NCBI GenBank assembly: GCA_904066235.2
Contig: CAJFCV020000006.1
Span: 11,284,001 to 11,348,000 of the forward strand
Direction of reading: 5' to 3'
Length of the DNA: 64,000 bases
Source of the DNA: Bursaphelenchus xylophilus
Taxonomy: Eukaryota > Nematoda > Chromadorea > Rhabditida > Aphelenchoididae
The position numbers and the translations under genes are program-made. A model generated the notes under the pieces. That model did no database searches. It was not told the origin of the DNA and worked only from the letters and a program-made list of their open reading frames with translations. Below, piece after piece: positions 1 through 10,085 of the stretch. Every line of letters begins with the position of its first letter. The stretch's first letter is position 1.

Positions 1-172
1 TGTTTCTCTCCCTGATACGCGTCGGATACTTTCTCGGCCCTAAACATTGTTGGACATCTCAACGGCGCTTGCAAAGCACGAGCTGGAACCTTTAGAAATT
101 GATATTTAATCTATGCCCGAAGTGTGCGCGAAATTTAAAGAAAAGCTGAGCGTCGCACATGGGTGCTTCCGT
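1..172 (-). repeat. Tc5-like MITE fragment (right part)
   Basis: The stretch carries the family signature: a cell of text reading GAGCGTCGCACatggGTgCTTCC at its right end and 'aaatttaaagaaaa' inside, as in the complete copies at 10188-10640 and 28600-29046. The left part lies outside the window. Confidence 0.6.
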
Positions 173-412
173 TATGAGAAAAATCCGGCACCAAATCTTC
201 CGTAAAGTGTCCTTGCAGTTGTTGAAAAAAGGAATATCAATATTGCAGGTTCGCATGTTGATTTTGCGTCGCTTGAAGACTTTCGACGTCCTGAAGCTCT
301 ATCATCATAACTGCTCGGACATGAGTTGGGCCGACCAACGACTCCCACCAGTTCATCGTTGCACGACGGACAAGACGGCTTCGCGTGCTGAGAGAGTGTA
401 CAGGTACTTCAG

Positions 413-2703
413 ATTGCGATGCCTCTTTTACTGTCAACGCCACCTTTAGGGAGCTGGTCTACGTTTCGAGAAACACCCTTAGATCTCAAGCTTTGCCGAC
501 GTGCAACAACACGCTAAAGGAGATGTTTCAAACCTTCGACAGGCACCATAAAGTGAACATCGAGTTCACTGTGTTGTTTGAAGAACCGCAAGACAAACCG
601 TTCTATGTCGACTCCGCTTGGTCTTGGGTTACATTCAACGGGCGAATACGGATCTACAATAACGAAAAGAAATGGGCTGGACGGGAGGAGGCCGTTTTGT
701 GGCTTCGTATCTGGGCGCAATTAGTAAGTTGACTGTGCAAGATTTCTGGAATATTATTTGTCAAAAGTCGAAGTAGATAGGTCTCCATCATCAGCAAAGA
801 CCGCCGATTATAAATGTTCGTATTTCCGTAAAACATGAGTTGATATATATATTGCCAAAGGAGCGTTTGCAGTGCGACGCTCAGATTTTCTTTCCATTTT
901 GCACACCCATGGGCAACATGTCAATGTCTGAAACTTTTAACTCGCGTTTTTAAGCTAACAAGGGAAACGCTCTAATCGTAAGTGCGACGCTGAGATTTTG
1001 ACGAAACTTGTCACAAATTTAGATTGATTTTAGCAAGACATATCCGTGATTTCTAGCCACCGGTTTGTAGAAATGACCGAGATTTTTAGATCGAAAGTTG
1101 ACAAAAGTGTAACACTTTTTTTGCGGATTTTATCATGAAAAGTTTCATGTCCGTTTCTACCGTAGAGGGCAATAGTTCCACAAAAAATCAAAGATTTCCG
1201 CAATAAACTGGCAAAGATATGGCATAAAGTGTTTTCTTCTCACAATCAGGCCGCTCCCCGCGTTTGGCGTGCTCTCTCGGCCGCAGAGATCGTTGAATAT
1301 CTCGGCTGCGTCTGCCAAGCGCGAGCTAAAATTGATAAGTGGCATATGACAAAAGTGTGTGCAAAATTTAAAGAAAATCTGAGCGTCGCGCTTGGGGTAC
1401 TTCCTTTGTAAGAGAAAATTATTCGCAGCTGGGAGACTTTCCTTGTAGGATACGGATAGGATCACGCGGTTGCATAGAAAGTTATAGCAAAGATCGAATT
1501 AGAAACATTGTGTATGGATATGTCCGTTTTAGAATGTCGTGTTTTGTTGGTTGTAGATATAAGACTGGTTGTAATCTTTAATTGACTGATCAAATATTAA
1601 TACATACACACATATAAACAACTGTTTCTCTTGCAGTTCGTGGATCGAAAAGCTGTTGCTGCGTATTACGACAAAAAGTTGAACCGATTGTACTACGGGG
1701 AATACGAAGGACGTGATGGCAACAACATAGTCGACATCTTCTATTCAACACCAGGAGAGAGAGGAAGGACCCGTGTGTTTCAAGTCCGCTCGCATCTCGA
1801 TGCAAGGACTTTTATGGAAGCGGCGGATGAAAAGTTTTTCGTTGTGACCGATTTGCTTTACGAAGAGCATGCCAAGATCAACTATTATGACATGCAGACG
1901 GGCAGACAGTGCTTTATATGGTACGACGCCATACTTGTGGATATGATTCAATGTGGGGACCAATTGCTTCTGGAGACCGAGCATAAGATGGCTCTTTTTC
2001 AAGCCGGCGAAGACGGAATCAAAATGGTTTGGGAGAACTTGAAAGATTGCAGTGTGCGACTGAATGAGACGACTTTTGCATACTGTACCATCGGGGTTTT
2101 GATGGTAGGAAAAGTCTTACGACTCGCGTCCCGACTTTTCGGGTCGACGACAGTTCGGGTCAATACAAAATCGATCGATACGGCGCGTAGGGCAGGTAGA
2201 TACTCAAAAATAGGTTGTAGAAAGTGCCTACAAAGCCATGCACGGCAACCCAGCTTTTTTGGTTTTTGTTACCTATTGTACATGTAAAATACCTCAAAAT
2301 AGGTGATAAACAATCCTAGGACCCGATAAATCTTATTATTTCTACTGACTAAGCCTTCTCCTAGCCTCCCCATGCATACAACGAGGAAACGACGCGATCC
2401 GTAGTATCGCTGATCCGAACTGTCGCTGACCCGAAAAGTCGTAGCGCCTTACGATCAACTGTTATATCAATTTCCCTTTGAATTTTGTTTGATTTCTAGT
2501 TTGCTCGGTTCGATGAAGGCATGCTCAAAGTCGAGTTCGGCTTCGTAAACACATTCGATTGCCCTAAGGAGGACCTTCAACTTTTACGGATGGCCGACAA
2601 TATTTTTGTGATAACAGGCAACAACGGTTCCAAAAATGTGTATTTGTACGAAATATTTGACGGAAGGCCTCGTTGTAACCTCATTTCGCTAATGAAAACA
2701 TAA
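413..2703 (+). CDS. Unrecognised multi-exon protein, 5' end incomplete
   Basis: Three exons join in frame: 413-723 (acceptor TTCAG, donor GTAAGT), 1637-2104 (acceptor TTGCAG, donor GTAGGA) and 2500-2703 (acceptor TTTCTAG, stop TAA). They give about 327 residues. The product is rich in Tyr, Phe and acidic residues, with short strands such as NRLYYGEYEG and NVYLYEIFDG that suggest a beta-rich fold. There is no signal peptide or membrane segment in the visible part. An upstream coding stretch near 254-370 contains LRRLKTFDVLKLYHHN, which resembles an F-box helix; an F-box protein with a beta-propeller-like C-terminus is possible but unproven. The joint between that stretch and 413 could not be resolved. 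Introns 1 and 2 (913 and 395 bp) are filled by repeats. I do not recognise the family. Confidence 0.55.
862..1410 (+). repeat. Tc5-like MITE copies in intron 1 of the first gene
   Basis: A short left fragment (about 868-910, GTGCGACGCTCAGATTTTC) is followed by a nearly full copy from about 978 to 1410. The latter runs from GTGCGACGCTGAGATTTTG to GCGTCGCGCTTGGGGTACTT. Ends and inner segments match the copies listed elsewhere. Confidence 0.65.
2133..2255 (-). repeat. Dispersed repeat, inverse of 37885-38085
   Basis: Read on the minus strand this stretch matches the segment around 37950-38060. Shared landmarks are ATCGATCG, a GTCGACCCGAAAAGT-type run and 'cacttcctacaacct'. It lies in intron 2 of the first gene. 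Confidence 0.6.
2283..2440 (+). repeat. Dispersed repeat shared with 46130-46400 and 62085-62350
   Basis: The segments share AAAATACCTCAAAATA, the run 'tctcctagcctcc', 'catgcatacaacga' and further landmarks in the same order. The copy here is the shortest of the three. Confidence 0.65.
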
Positions 2704-3413
2704 AAATCATACATTTTGTTAGTTGGCAATTTTCAACGACAGTGTATAAGCCTACTTGACACTTTGTTTTAACAAGAATCAGGTTACCAAAGCGATTTAC
2801 AAGTCTCGTACGCAGAATTAAGAAAGCTTGTCTCAAGATGGCGCTGATTTGGAGCAAATAGACGCATCCACACTTGCGGACACAACATTTTCGGGCAACC
2901 GACGTTTGCGGGAGATATGATTATGGCGAAATACGCAGAAATTCTTTAATGGGCGTTGTTATCCGTCTGTCGGGAAAATAATGTTGATTTGTCGCAGCAA
3001 AATTCTTCGTCTTGTCGCAGTGGCGGACCGAATCTCCAACCGCGGCTAGCGGTTGGAGATTCGGCAAAGCGATGATTTCAAGGCGCGACAAATCCACATT
3101 ATTTTCCCGACCGACGGAAGCTGCCAAACCACTAAATCGAATATAATTCCAAAAATTACTTTTTAACAGTACTACTTAAGAAAAAAGTCAAAATCAGAAA
3201 AATTGTATATCAGTTTCGAAATCAGCGCCCTCGAAGACCCCTTATCGAATATTTACAGAAAAATTCCAAGAATTACTTCTTAACATTACTACTTAAGAAA
3301 AAAGTCAAAATCAGAAGATTAGATTTTTATGAAATCACATGGGTATCAAACCAGATGACAAAAGCATTTCCTTTCGAATAAAAATATCATTTATTCATAA
3401 AACGGGAGTTGAC
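2704..3413. other. Intergenic region with one PAL2 MITE
   Basis: No coding signal is seen. A PAL2 palindrome occupies about 2969-3120. The direct repeat 'ttcca(a)aaattacttttta...aaaaaagtcaaaatcaga' occurs twice, at about 3151-3200 and 3265-3318, giving a short tandem duplication of about 110 bp. Nothing else is recognised. Confidence 0.5.
2969..3120. mobile_element. PAL2-type palindromic MITE
   Basis: The left end is CGTCTGTCGGGAAAATAATG and the right end is its near complement, CATTATTTTCCCGACCGACG. The interior 'gattcggcaaagcgatga' belongs to the PAL2 subfamily also seen at 13204-13358 and 51481-51635. Confidence 0.8.
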
Positions 3414-6400
3414 TCATTGCTTCACTTTCTCGATCCATTGCGAAATCGCCACGAGGGGAGGAATATCCTGAAGATTGAATAATCAGTGTCAAAGATAACG
3501 AGTTCAACCTACGGTGACATCAGCACGGACATCGCCGACCTTTTCTCCGTTTTTGTTGACCAAGAGGAGGGCGGGGATTCCCATAAATTTAAACTTGTAT
3601 GCGATTTCCCTAAAACAAATAATTAAAAGACGATTTCTGAGTCAGTGCGTCAGCCGTGGACGGCCGATACGGTATTACGGTATGTTACAGTAGGAATAGA
3701 TCAAAAATAATTCTTCCAGCGTCTTCGCAAGGGTCGAAAACGTTGCAGGCCGCAAAATTATTGCATTTCAAGGTAAGATACGACAGTTGTAGCCAATTAC
3801 TTCAAAAACAGTAAATAGTAAAAAATGGTACCTTGTTGAAAGTTTTAGGAAAAAATATTGTTCGCTTTTCACTGAAAGAAAAAACATCAAATTCAAATTC
3901 ATCAAAATAAAACATCACGCATTTATGATGTCGACGACATCAAAAGCAGGAGATTTTGATGTTTTAAGAGTGAAGATATAAGAACGCAAGAGCCATTTTC
4001 AAAAAGCACCCTAAATTTGCTCACTTCTTGGCTCGCAGGCGATTCTTTGATTTCGCTCACCGAAACGGCGAGCAAATCTTTCGCGGCGAGCAAATTTCTA
4101 ATTTCGCCTCCCGCGGCGAGCAATTTTCTAATTTCGCCTGCCTAGGGAAAGACTTGACTTTGAGCCAAGTCTTTCCCCTTGGGTGGCTCTTCCTCCCAAA
4201 AATTTTTTTTTGTCAAGATTAATATAAATTTCTTTATGGTGTAATCTACGTGCATCGACAGGACAATAACTCCGAAAGTAAGTTAAATTATCCCTCTTTC
4301 TAAATATGGCATGATTTTTTGCATTACATAAGCTTATCCTGGCGCATTTAGCCATTGTTGTAGGTATACAAATTTAGCTGAATGCTGTTCGTTCTTGCGA
4401 TTCCATGAACGAAATTTTAGAGTCTTCCACGCAAAAGAACCGGCGTCGGGCCTTGTTCGTGCCAGAATTGTTTCAGCATGAAAGGATTTTTTTCTTGATT
4501 CGATTTTCGATATTATACTAGGTACTTTTATCAAGTTGCAGGCAAAATCTAATGTTTTTGAAGTTTAAACCCGCATCTACAAAGGTGAGCCATTACTAAA
4601 CCGTCCCCAACATAAATATTCTTTCAAACCCGGGTTTGAGATGTTTTAGGGCCTAAGTGATCAAGTATAACGTGGATCTAAAAAAAGTCCGAAATACCTC
4701 TCATACTGTTCTAAACATGCTTTAGATCGACCAGATACCTTTGAAATATGGTTTGCTAAGTATAAATACGCATCTATGGATACGTCAAAATTGTTCCATA
4801 CCTAAAATAGAAAAAAATCAAAAACGTACCTATTGTAATATCTAAAATCGAAGCAACAAAAAATCCTTTCATGCTGAAACGATTCTGGCACGAAAAAGGC
4901 CCGACGCCGGTTCTTTTGCGTGGAAGACTCTCAAATTTCATTCATGGAATCGCAAGAACGAACATCATTCAGCTAAATTTGTATACCTACAACAATGGCT
5001 AAATGCGCCAGGATAAGCTTATGTAATGCAAAAAATCATGGCATATTTAGAAAGACCCTTTATTTAACTTACTTTTGGAGTTATTGTCCTGTCGATGTAT
5101 GCAGATTACAACATAAAGAAATTTATATTAATCTTGACAAAAGAAATTTTTGGGAGGAAGAGCCGCCCAAGGGGAAAGACTTGGCTCAAAGCCAAGTCTT
5201 TCCCTAGGCAGGCGAAATTAGAAAATTGCTCGCCGCGGCGAGCGGAATTGTAAAATTGCTCGCCGCTTCAGCGGCGGCGAGCATTTTGAAAAATTTGCTC
5301 GCCGTTTCGGTGAGCAAAATGAAAGAATCGCCTGCGAGCTAAAAAGTGAGCAAATTTACGGTACTTTTTGAAAATGGCTCTTGCGTTCTTATATCTTCAC
5401 TCTTTTTTCATCAAAAAATTTTTTTTGATGTTTGGGTTTATCAAATTGCAATTCGCAAATTGAACTCCAAAAAGGAAGATACAAGAAATCGGTCGGATTT
5501 CTCTTCATAAATTTTGCTATTTTTTGTAAACGATCGTGATTGTCAGGTAAGGTAAGCGAATTTTGTTGTTGTTTCCTTTTATGTTTAGATCAGTAAATGA
5601 AAGGTTATGTAACTTCGTTTGCAAGGTCTTTGGATTTAAATTTTATCGAATTTCCTTCAATTTCAGGCCTTTCTTTATATTACACTTGACTTCAGAGCGA
5701 ATCCCGTTCTGGGTGTGTTGTTTTCCCGCAAAATGAACAAGCCCCATCACACAGCAACATCATCAATTGGGTAATGGAAGTTGGCACCATCAAGACCTAT
5801 CCGCTTTACCGCAAGGTCTGCCCGGACGTGAAGGATTACCTGGACTTGCGCTCCGCCTAACTAGAAGAAGAATTACATCTATAACTGTTTAGGGAATACT
5901 CGTCTGGTATCTTATCCATGGTGAGCTCGCAAAATATTTTCAGAATTTTAAAATTTTGATTGTGTAAATTTATAGGTGGATGTCGATTTTTCCGTCAAGG
6001 ACCATCATCAACCCGTGATAATCTCCATCGTCAGCATTAACATGGAAGAGTTGGAATGGTGTTTTCGGTAAGACGGCCTGCGGTTGATGACGGTAAAATT
6101 AACATCGTGTATTTGTAGGCCTGGGCCGTCCAGAAGCTTGATGATCAATGGAAAACAGTATACTTTCGATATTTGAGAAGTCGGGATTCATCAAACATGT
6201 GAGTTATTTATATTGTAGTAGTTTGATCTTTAGGCCATGCGATGCGGACACCCGGTGGTAATGGCGTGGTGAATGACATGTTCCACGACGCAACGACCCT
6301 GTCTTCCAATCGTTGTCTGGGATCAGAGCCAGAAACGCCCGTTTCATTGAGTAGACTACATGGTCAACCTCTTTGAATATTACAGCCATTCGGCCGAAAT

Positions 6401-7188
6401 TATGTTGTGGCTAACGGTTTATTTGAATAAATCGTTTACTAACATTATTTGTATCATTTTTTGATAAATTATCAGAAATATTTGATTTTCCAAACATCAA
6501 AAATTTTTGATGTGCGCCACATCAAAAAAAATATCGCATTTTTTTTTCTTTTTGATGAAACGAAACATCAAAAAAATTTTTTTGATGTTTTTATCAAAAT
6601 CTAATAGACTGATGAAAAACATCAAAAATTTATGATGTTTTTTCTTTCAGTGTTGTTTAGCACCTGCCAACAGTCATTTTGATGCAAAAAACTCAAATTC
6701 GATTTTTTCCTATGTGCACGCCTGACTGGCGGCTGATTCACTGACTCAGAAATCGTCTTTTAAATTTTGAAATCGGATGATCTTAATTTCTAAATTGTCA
6801 TCATACCCAATTTTTGGGTCTCCGGCTTCGAGAAAGAGCCAATCTCCATGAGCCTCTTTTAGGTAATCGTGACAACTCTCCTCGTTGTTATCAAACGAAA
6901 AAAACACAACCTCCAGCTTGGATGAACCTTTGTTTACTTCGTTGTAGAAATCCTTGAGTTGAGGAGTAAAGTCACGGCAAGGACGGCACCAATGAGCAGA
7001 GAAATAGAACGCAATCACATCCTTCCCCTGAAACGTTGGTTCGGTTATTTATCACCTCGTATTTCCTATTAATTACATCCCAACTATGGTCAGTAAAATA
7101 AACCTACGTCCAACTCTTTGACGTCAGCCGGACTGAACGCACCTCCCTTGTTGCGAAACAATTTCGCGTCTTTCAACAGGGTCGACAT
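3414..7188 (-). CDS. Nucleoredoxin-like thioredoxin-fold oxidoreductase
   Basis: Four exons on the minus strand (7188-7108, 7027-6807, 3609-3513, 3467-3414) keep frame and encode 150 residues beginning MSTLLKDAKLF. The protein has the redox motif WCRPC in FYFSAHWCRPCRDFTPQ near residue 40, then FFSFDNNEESCHDYLKEAHG and the cis-proline segment FMGIPALLLVNKNG. This is the order expected in the nucleoredoxin/tryparedoxin family, which reduces disulfides in cytosol or nucleus. Length matches single-domain nematode members. The exon 2/3 joint (IGEIAYKF) is supported by the donor GTATGA and acceptor TGTTTTAG. That intron is about 3.2 kb because a transposon-like element sits inside it; without it the intron would be about 60 bp. 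The start lies just after two trans-splice-like acceptors (TTTTTTACAG and TTTAACAG). The PET100-like gene lies 148 bp upstream on the same strand. Confidence 0.88.
3970..5397. repeat. Giant inverted repeat (arms about 560 bp)
   Basis: Left arm 3970-4530 and right arm 4830-5397 are reverse complements with scattered mismatches, separated by about 300 bp. Landmarks paired between arms include the GCTCGC(A)GGCGATTC run, CGAAACGGCGAGCAAAT, CAAGTCTTTCCC, TTAGCCATTGTTGTAGG and GGCGTCGGGCC. If transcribed as part of the intron it would fold into a long hairpin. Confidence 0.85.
5700..6420 (+). other. Exon-like fragments inside the 3.1-kb element
   Basis: Open stretches are bounded by intron-like signals: 'ttatag|gtggatg...tttcg|gtaagac' (about 5976-6069), 'ttgtag|gcctgg...acat|gtgagtt' (about 6120-6198) and an acceptor 'ctttag|gccatg' near 6234. 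Short readings such as VGTIKTYPLYRKVCPD and DFSVKDHHQPVIISIVS look coding, but no complete frame was assembled. This could be a captured host-gene fragment or a decayed transposase; I do not recognise it. Confidence 0.3.
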
Positions 7189-7216
7189 TGTTCTGTTAAA
7201 CTGTAAAAAATGAATG
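7189..7216 (-). promoter_or_regulatory. Candidate trans-splice acceptor of the nucleoredoxin-like gene
   Basis: On the minus strand TTTTTTACAG is followed by TTTAACAG and then AACAATG, giving two AG acceptors within 12 nt of the start codon and no room for an upstream exon. Together with the 148-bp gap to the PET100-like stop this looks like a downstream operon cistron. Confidence 0.45.
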
Positions 7217-7335
7217 GGAATAAGACCAAAACGTAGTATTCACGGTTCGAAACGTCCGGTGAAACACGAAAGCCATGATAAAAACAGTATTATTTACACA
7301 GCCTAACAAAAAACGATCAACAATCGAGGCTGTGA

Positions 7336-7690
7336 TCAGATTCCGTGTTGTTCCCTCAGCTTCCGCGACTCCTCGAATGCCATTTGTTCCCTGAGGAGTT
7401 TCTCATATTGTTCTCGACGTCGCTGCTCACCTAATTCTTCTTTCCATTTCCGAGCCCGTTCTTCTGATTCTTCATTATAAGGGATTTGGTAACCTTTCAT
7501 CTAAACATGGAGAGAAAACATGAGTCACCGGGGAGAAAGTCAAGAAACCTACAAAAAAAGAGAAGACGCCAGTTTGGTCGAAGGCCCAAAACGCCGCCAC
7601 AGGGAAACCGACCAGAATCATGAATCGGCCAGCCTCCAATTTCCATCCGCCCATTATGTGTGGCTGAATGTTATAGCAGTTGTAATCCAT
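7336..7690 (-). CDS. PET100: PET100-like cytochrome c oxidase assembly factor
   Basis: Exons 7690-7553 and 7500-7336 (donor GTAGGT, acceptor TGTTTAG) join in phase 0 to encode 100 residues. The core MGGWKLEAGRFMILVGFPVA, then FWAFDQTGVFSFF, matches the PET100 pattern: a short basic start, one membrane helix and an N-terminal MGxxLExxRM-like signature. The second exon is highly charged (EESEERARKWKEELGE, EQYEKLLREQMAFEES), as in the alpha-helical tail of PET100. Family members sit in the mitochondrial inner membrane and help build complex IV. Translation could start at MDYN (7690) or at the internal MGGWK 12 codons later; the latter fits the family better. It is the upstream partner of a possible operon. 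Confidence 0.8.
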
Positions 7691-7802
7691 TAGAATGTGA
7701 CTAATACCAGTTCAAGGAAACATAACAAAAAGAAAAAAAACAACCCAAAACGGAAAACAAAAATAGTCATCATTTTCAGGGAAATATAACCCAGTCACAT
7801 TA

Positions 7803-7830
7803 CACATACAGGGTGTTCCTAGAATTATGG
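7803..7830. repeat. Isolated mariner-like terminus
   Basis: TACAGGGTGTTCCTAG resembles the TACAGGGTG ends of the Tc1/mariner elements at 11063 and 36541. No matching second end was found nearby. Confidence 0.35.
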
Positions 7831-7889
7831 AAAAAACTATTCATTAATAACTTTGTGCTCGGTGGTCCAATCCGAAAAATTTCGTTCTC

Positions 7890-8936
7890 GGAGGATAGGT
7901 TACCCCTAACAAATAGGTTACCCTAGCGGATAGGTTACCCCACCGGATAATAGGTTACCCCAAGTTTCGGATAGGTAACCTCGGAGGATAGGTTACCCCG
8001 AGGATAGGTTACTTGAAAAAAAAAATTTTTTTTTTTGAAATGTTTTCGCTTCGGGACTTGGAAAAAAAGGGTTTTTTGTGAAATTTGAAAAAATTTTCAA
8101 ATGTTTTCGCTTCGGGACTGGGGAAAAAAGAATTTTTTGGAAAATTTATCAAAATTTTGAAATCTTTTCGCATCGGAAGTAGAAAAAAGGGTGTCTGACT
8201 GAATATTAACTGTGGTGCCGCCAGCACTAAAATTTTGTCTAAAACCAATGGTACCACCTGGTACTATATAGTACCACGTGTTTTTGGGCTCTACTAAGCA
8301 CCAAACCATCACCTTACGGCCAAATTTTCACTTCTCACAAAACAGTACCAGTTGGTACTATATAGTACCAAGTGTCAAAACGTGTTTTTGGGTTCTACTA
8401 AGCACCAAACCAACGCCATTACCGCCTTACGGCCAAATTTGCACCTCGTACTAAATAGTACCAGGTAGTACTATTTAGTACCAAGTGTTAAAAATGTGTT
8501 TTTAAGCAGTACTAGGCACCAAAACAACACCATTAACGTCTAAAAGTGTTATATTAGTGTTATAATAAGTCGAAAAAATTTCAAAAAGAATCCCTAAAGG
8601 TAGTAAAGTAACAGAAACCCAGTTTTCATATTCAGTCAGTTCATACTCAGTCAGCTCGAAAAAATTTCAAATTTTATTCAAATTTCACAAAAAAACCTTT
8701 TTTTCCAAGTCCCGAAGCGAAAACATTTCAAATTTTATTCAATTTTCACAAAAAATCCTTCTTTTTAAACTCCCGAAGCGAAAACATTTAAAAAAAAAAA
8801 TTTTTTCTTTTTTTTTGGTAAGGGGTAACCTATCCGTGGGGTAACCTATCCGGTGGGGTAACCTATCCTCCGAGTTATGTGTTTTTTGGGGTAACCTATC
8901 CGGTGGGTAACCTATTCTCGGGGTAACCTATCCTCC
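7890..8936. mobile_element. Inverted-repeat element with GGATAGGTTACCCC arrays
   Basis: The left end carries about six irregular copies of GGATAGGTTACCCC (7890-8010). The right end carries the complement GGGGTAACCTATCC (8820-8936). Next inward both arms share 'tttcgcttcgggac' and runs of A/T in opposite orientation. The centre (about 8245-8560) holds three tandem units of about 110 bp, each with a palindromic GGTACTATATAGTACC-type core and 'cacc(a)aaccatcacc'. There is no open reading frame of note. No clear target duplication was found. Confidence 0.65.
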
Positions 8937-8939
8937 CCA

Positions 8940-9550
8940 AATCCAACACGTGCTCCGAGTATATCTACAAAAGAAAGAAGTTCAACGACGAGAAGAGAGA
9001 GGGAAGAAGGAGAGGATTACCTCTAATTGAAAATAGTTTGGTTCCACCTCGGGTATGTTGTGTTTCTCTTGATTTTTGTGGCCTTTTACAGTGAATTTGA
9101 GCGGGTTTTAACCGAAAAACTAGGTGAAAATACGGAAGTCATTTTCATCGGTAAACTCTTGGTGGATTTAGTCTTGTTTTCAGATGAACAAATGGCACGG
9201 TTCTAGAGGAGAGAACTCAAGTCTGCAGAGCCGAAATGGAAGCCATCAAAAGGTTGAAAAAGCTTCAGGAAATGAATATCAGTCTGTCGGGAAAATAACG
9301 GCGCCTTGGAATCGCCATCATCGACTTCCGACAGCTGCCCAAGCTGGGGATTTGGTGCACGACTGCACCTTTTTTTCGACGAGGCGAAACACTTTGCTGC
9401 GACGACCCGCCGTTATTTTCCACAGACTGAGAGAAGAAACAACAAGATCTGCCCATTGAGTTTCCTGGATGCACAGACAACGGGTGTAAATCTGACTCAC
9501 GTTCAACGTCATAAATTCAGATTTTTGTCCAAAATGAAGGAAGGTGAGTT
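8940..9550 (+). other. Possible decayed exons around a PAL2 insertion
   Basis: Before the MITE a frame reads EERTQVCRAEMEAIKRLKKL after the acceptor TTCTAG (about 9205). After the MITE another reads FLDAQTTGVNLTHVQRHKFR up to the donor GGTGAGT (9541). The two do not join in one frame once the MITE is removed. They may be remnants of an exon split by the insertion; confidence is low. Confidence 0.25.
9279..9430. mobile_element. PAL2-type palindromic MITE
   Basis: Ends are TCAGTCTGTCGGGAAAATAA and TTATTTTCCACAGACTGA. The interior contains GCGCCTTGGAATCGCC and GATTTGGTGC, as in the copies at 51481 and 63535. Confidence 0.8.
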
Positions 9551-9689
9551 CATTTTTATCAAAAAACAACAACGGGAAATCGAACAAAAAGTGGGCATTG
9601 ATCAATTTTTTCTAAGACGTCCTTCTCGAGTCGCGCTTTGCAGAAGACGATATTTGGTAGGCAAAAGTTGCAAACAATGTCGCCTTGTA

Positions 9690-9897
9690 CTACCAGCCCG
9701 TCTCGGCACGATACTTCCTTCTCCAGGTGAAAAACTTCGTTTTGAAGGGCGAGCCCTTATTCGTCACAAAAAGTGCGGGCGCGCTTTTGAAATCTGATTT
9801 TTTCCCGTGGATTGGGAGGTATTTTGCCAGATTTTTTGACACTTCCTGGATGCAAAATGGTACTTTTTTTGCTACTGGGTCAGGTCCCCCACTGTAA
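9690..9897. repeat. CAGTGACGG-family element fragment
   Basis: The right part of the family is present: TTCCTGGATGCAAAATGG, 'tactgggtcaggtccccCACTG'. Left-end landmarks such as 'gcacgatacttccttctcc' are diverged. Compare the fuller copy at 37514-37762. Confidence 0.55.
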
Positions 9898-10085
9898 TGT
9901 CCCAGGCGAAGCCCCAAAATCCGTTTTCTGTCCTTTCCCAATAAACTTATAGTTTACAAAAATATTTGTAAACATTTTTGAGAGGAAAAAGATACCGGTT
10001 TTTCTATTTTTCGGAAAAAAATAATAACTTTTTATTAAACTTTCTTGCTTTTGGTAAGCGCTCTCAATTCTAACTGATTTGAAAA

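Larger units (their letters stand above)
3627..6759. mobile_element. 3.1-kb TTAA-flanked inverted-repeat element in an intron
   Basis: Perfect 21-bp terminal inverted repeats (AAGACGATTTCTGAGTCAGTG at 3627-3647, its complement at 6739-6759) are each bordered by TTAA (3623-3626 and 6760-6763). The ends stay similar for about 10 further bases. TTAA duplication suggests piggyBac-type insertion, but TTAA is itself palindromic, so a TA duplication with slightly longer ends cannot be excluded. No intact transposase is present, so the element is non-autonomous. Inside are a giant palindrome (3970-5397), runs of ATCAAAAA-type sequence near both ends, and exon-like pieces at 5700-6420. It interrupts only an intron, so the host coding frame is intact. 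Confidence 0.8.

Noticed and set aside
3627..3660. Assigning the 3.1-kb element firmly to piggyBac
   Set aside because: TTAA is palindromic and could be part of the inverted repeat; no transposase was found to decide it.
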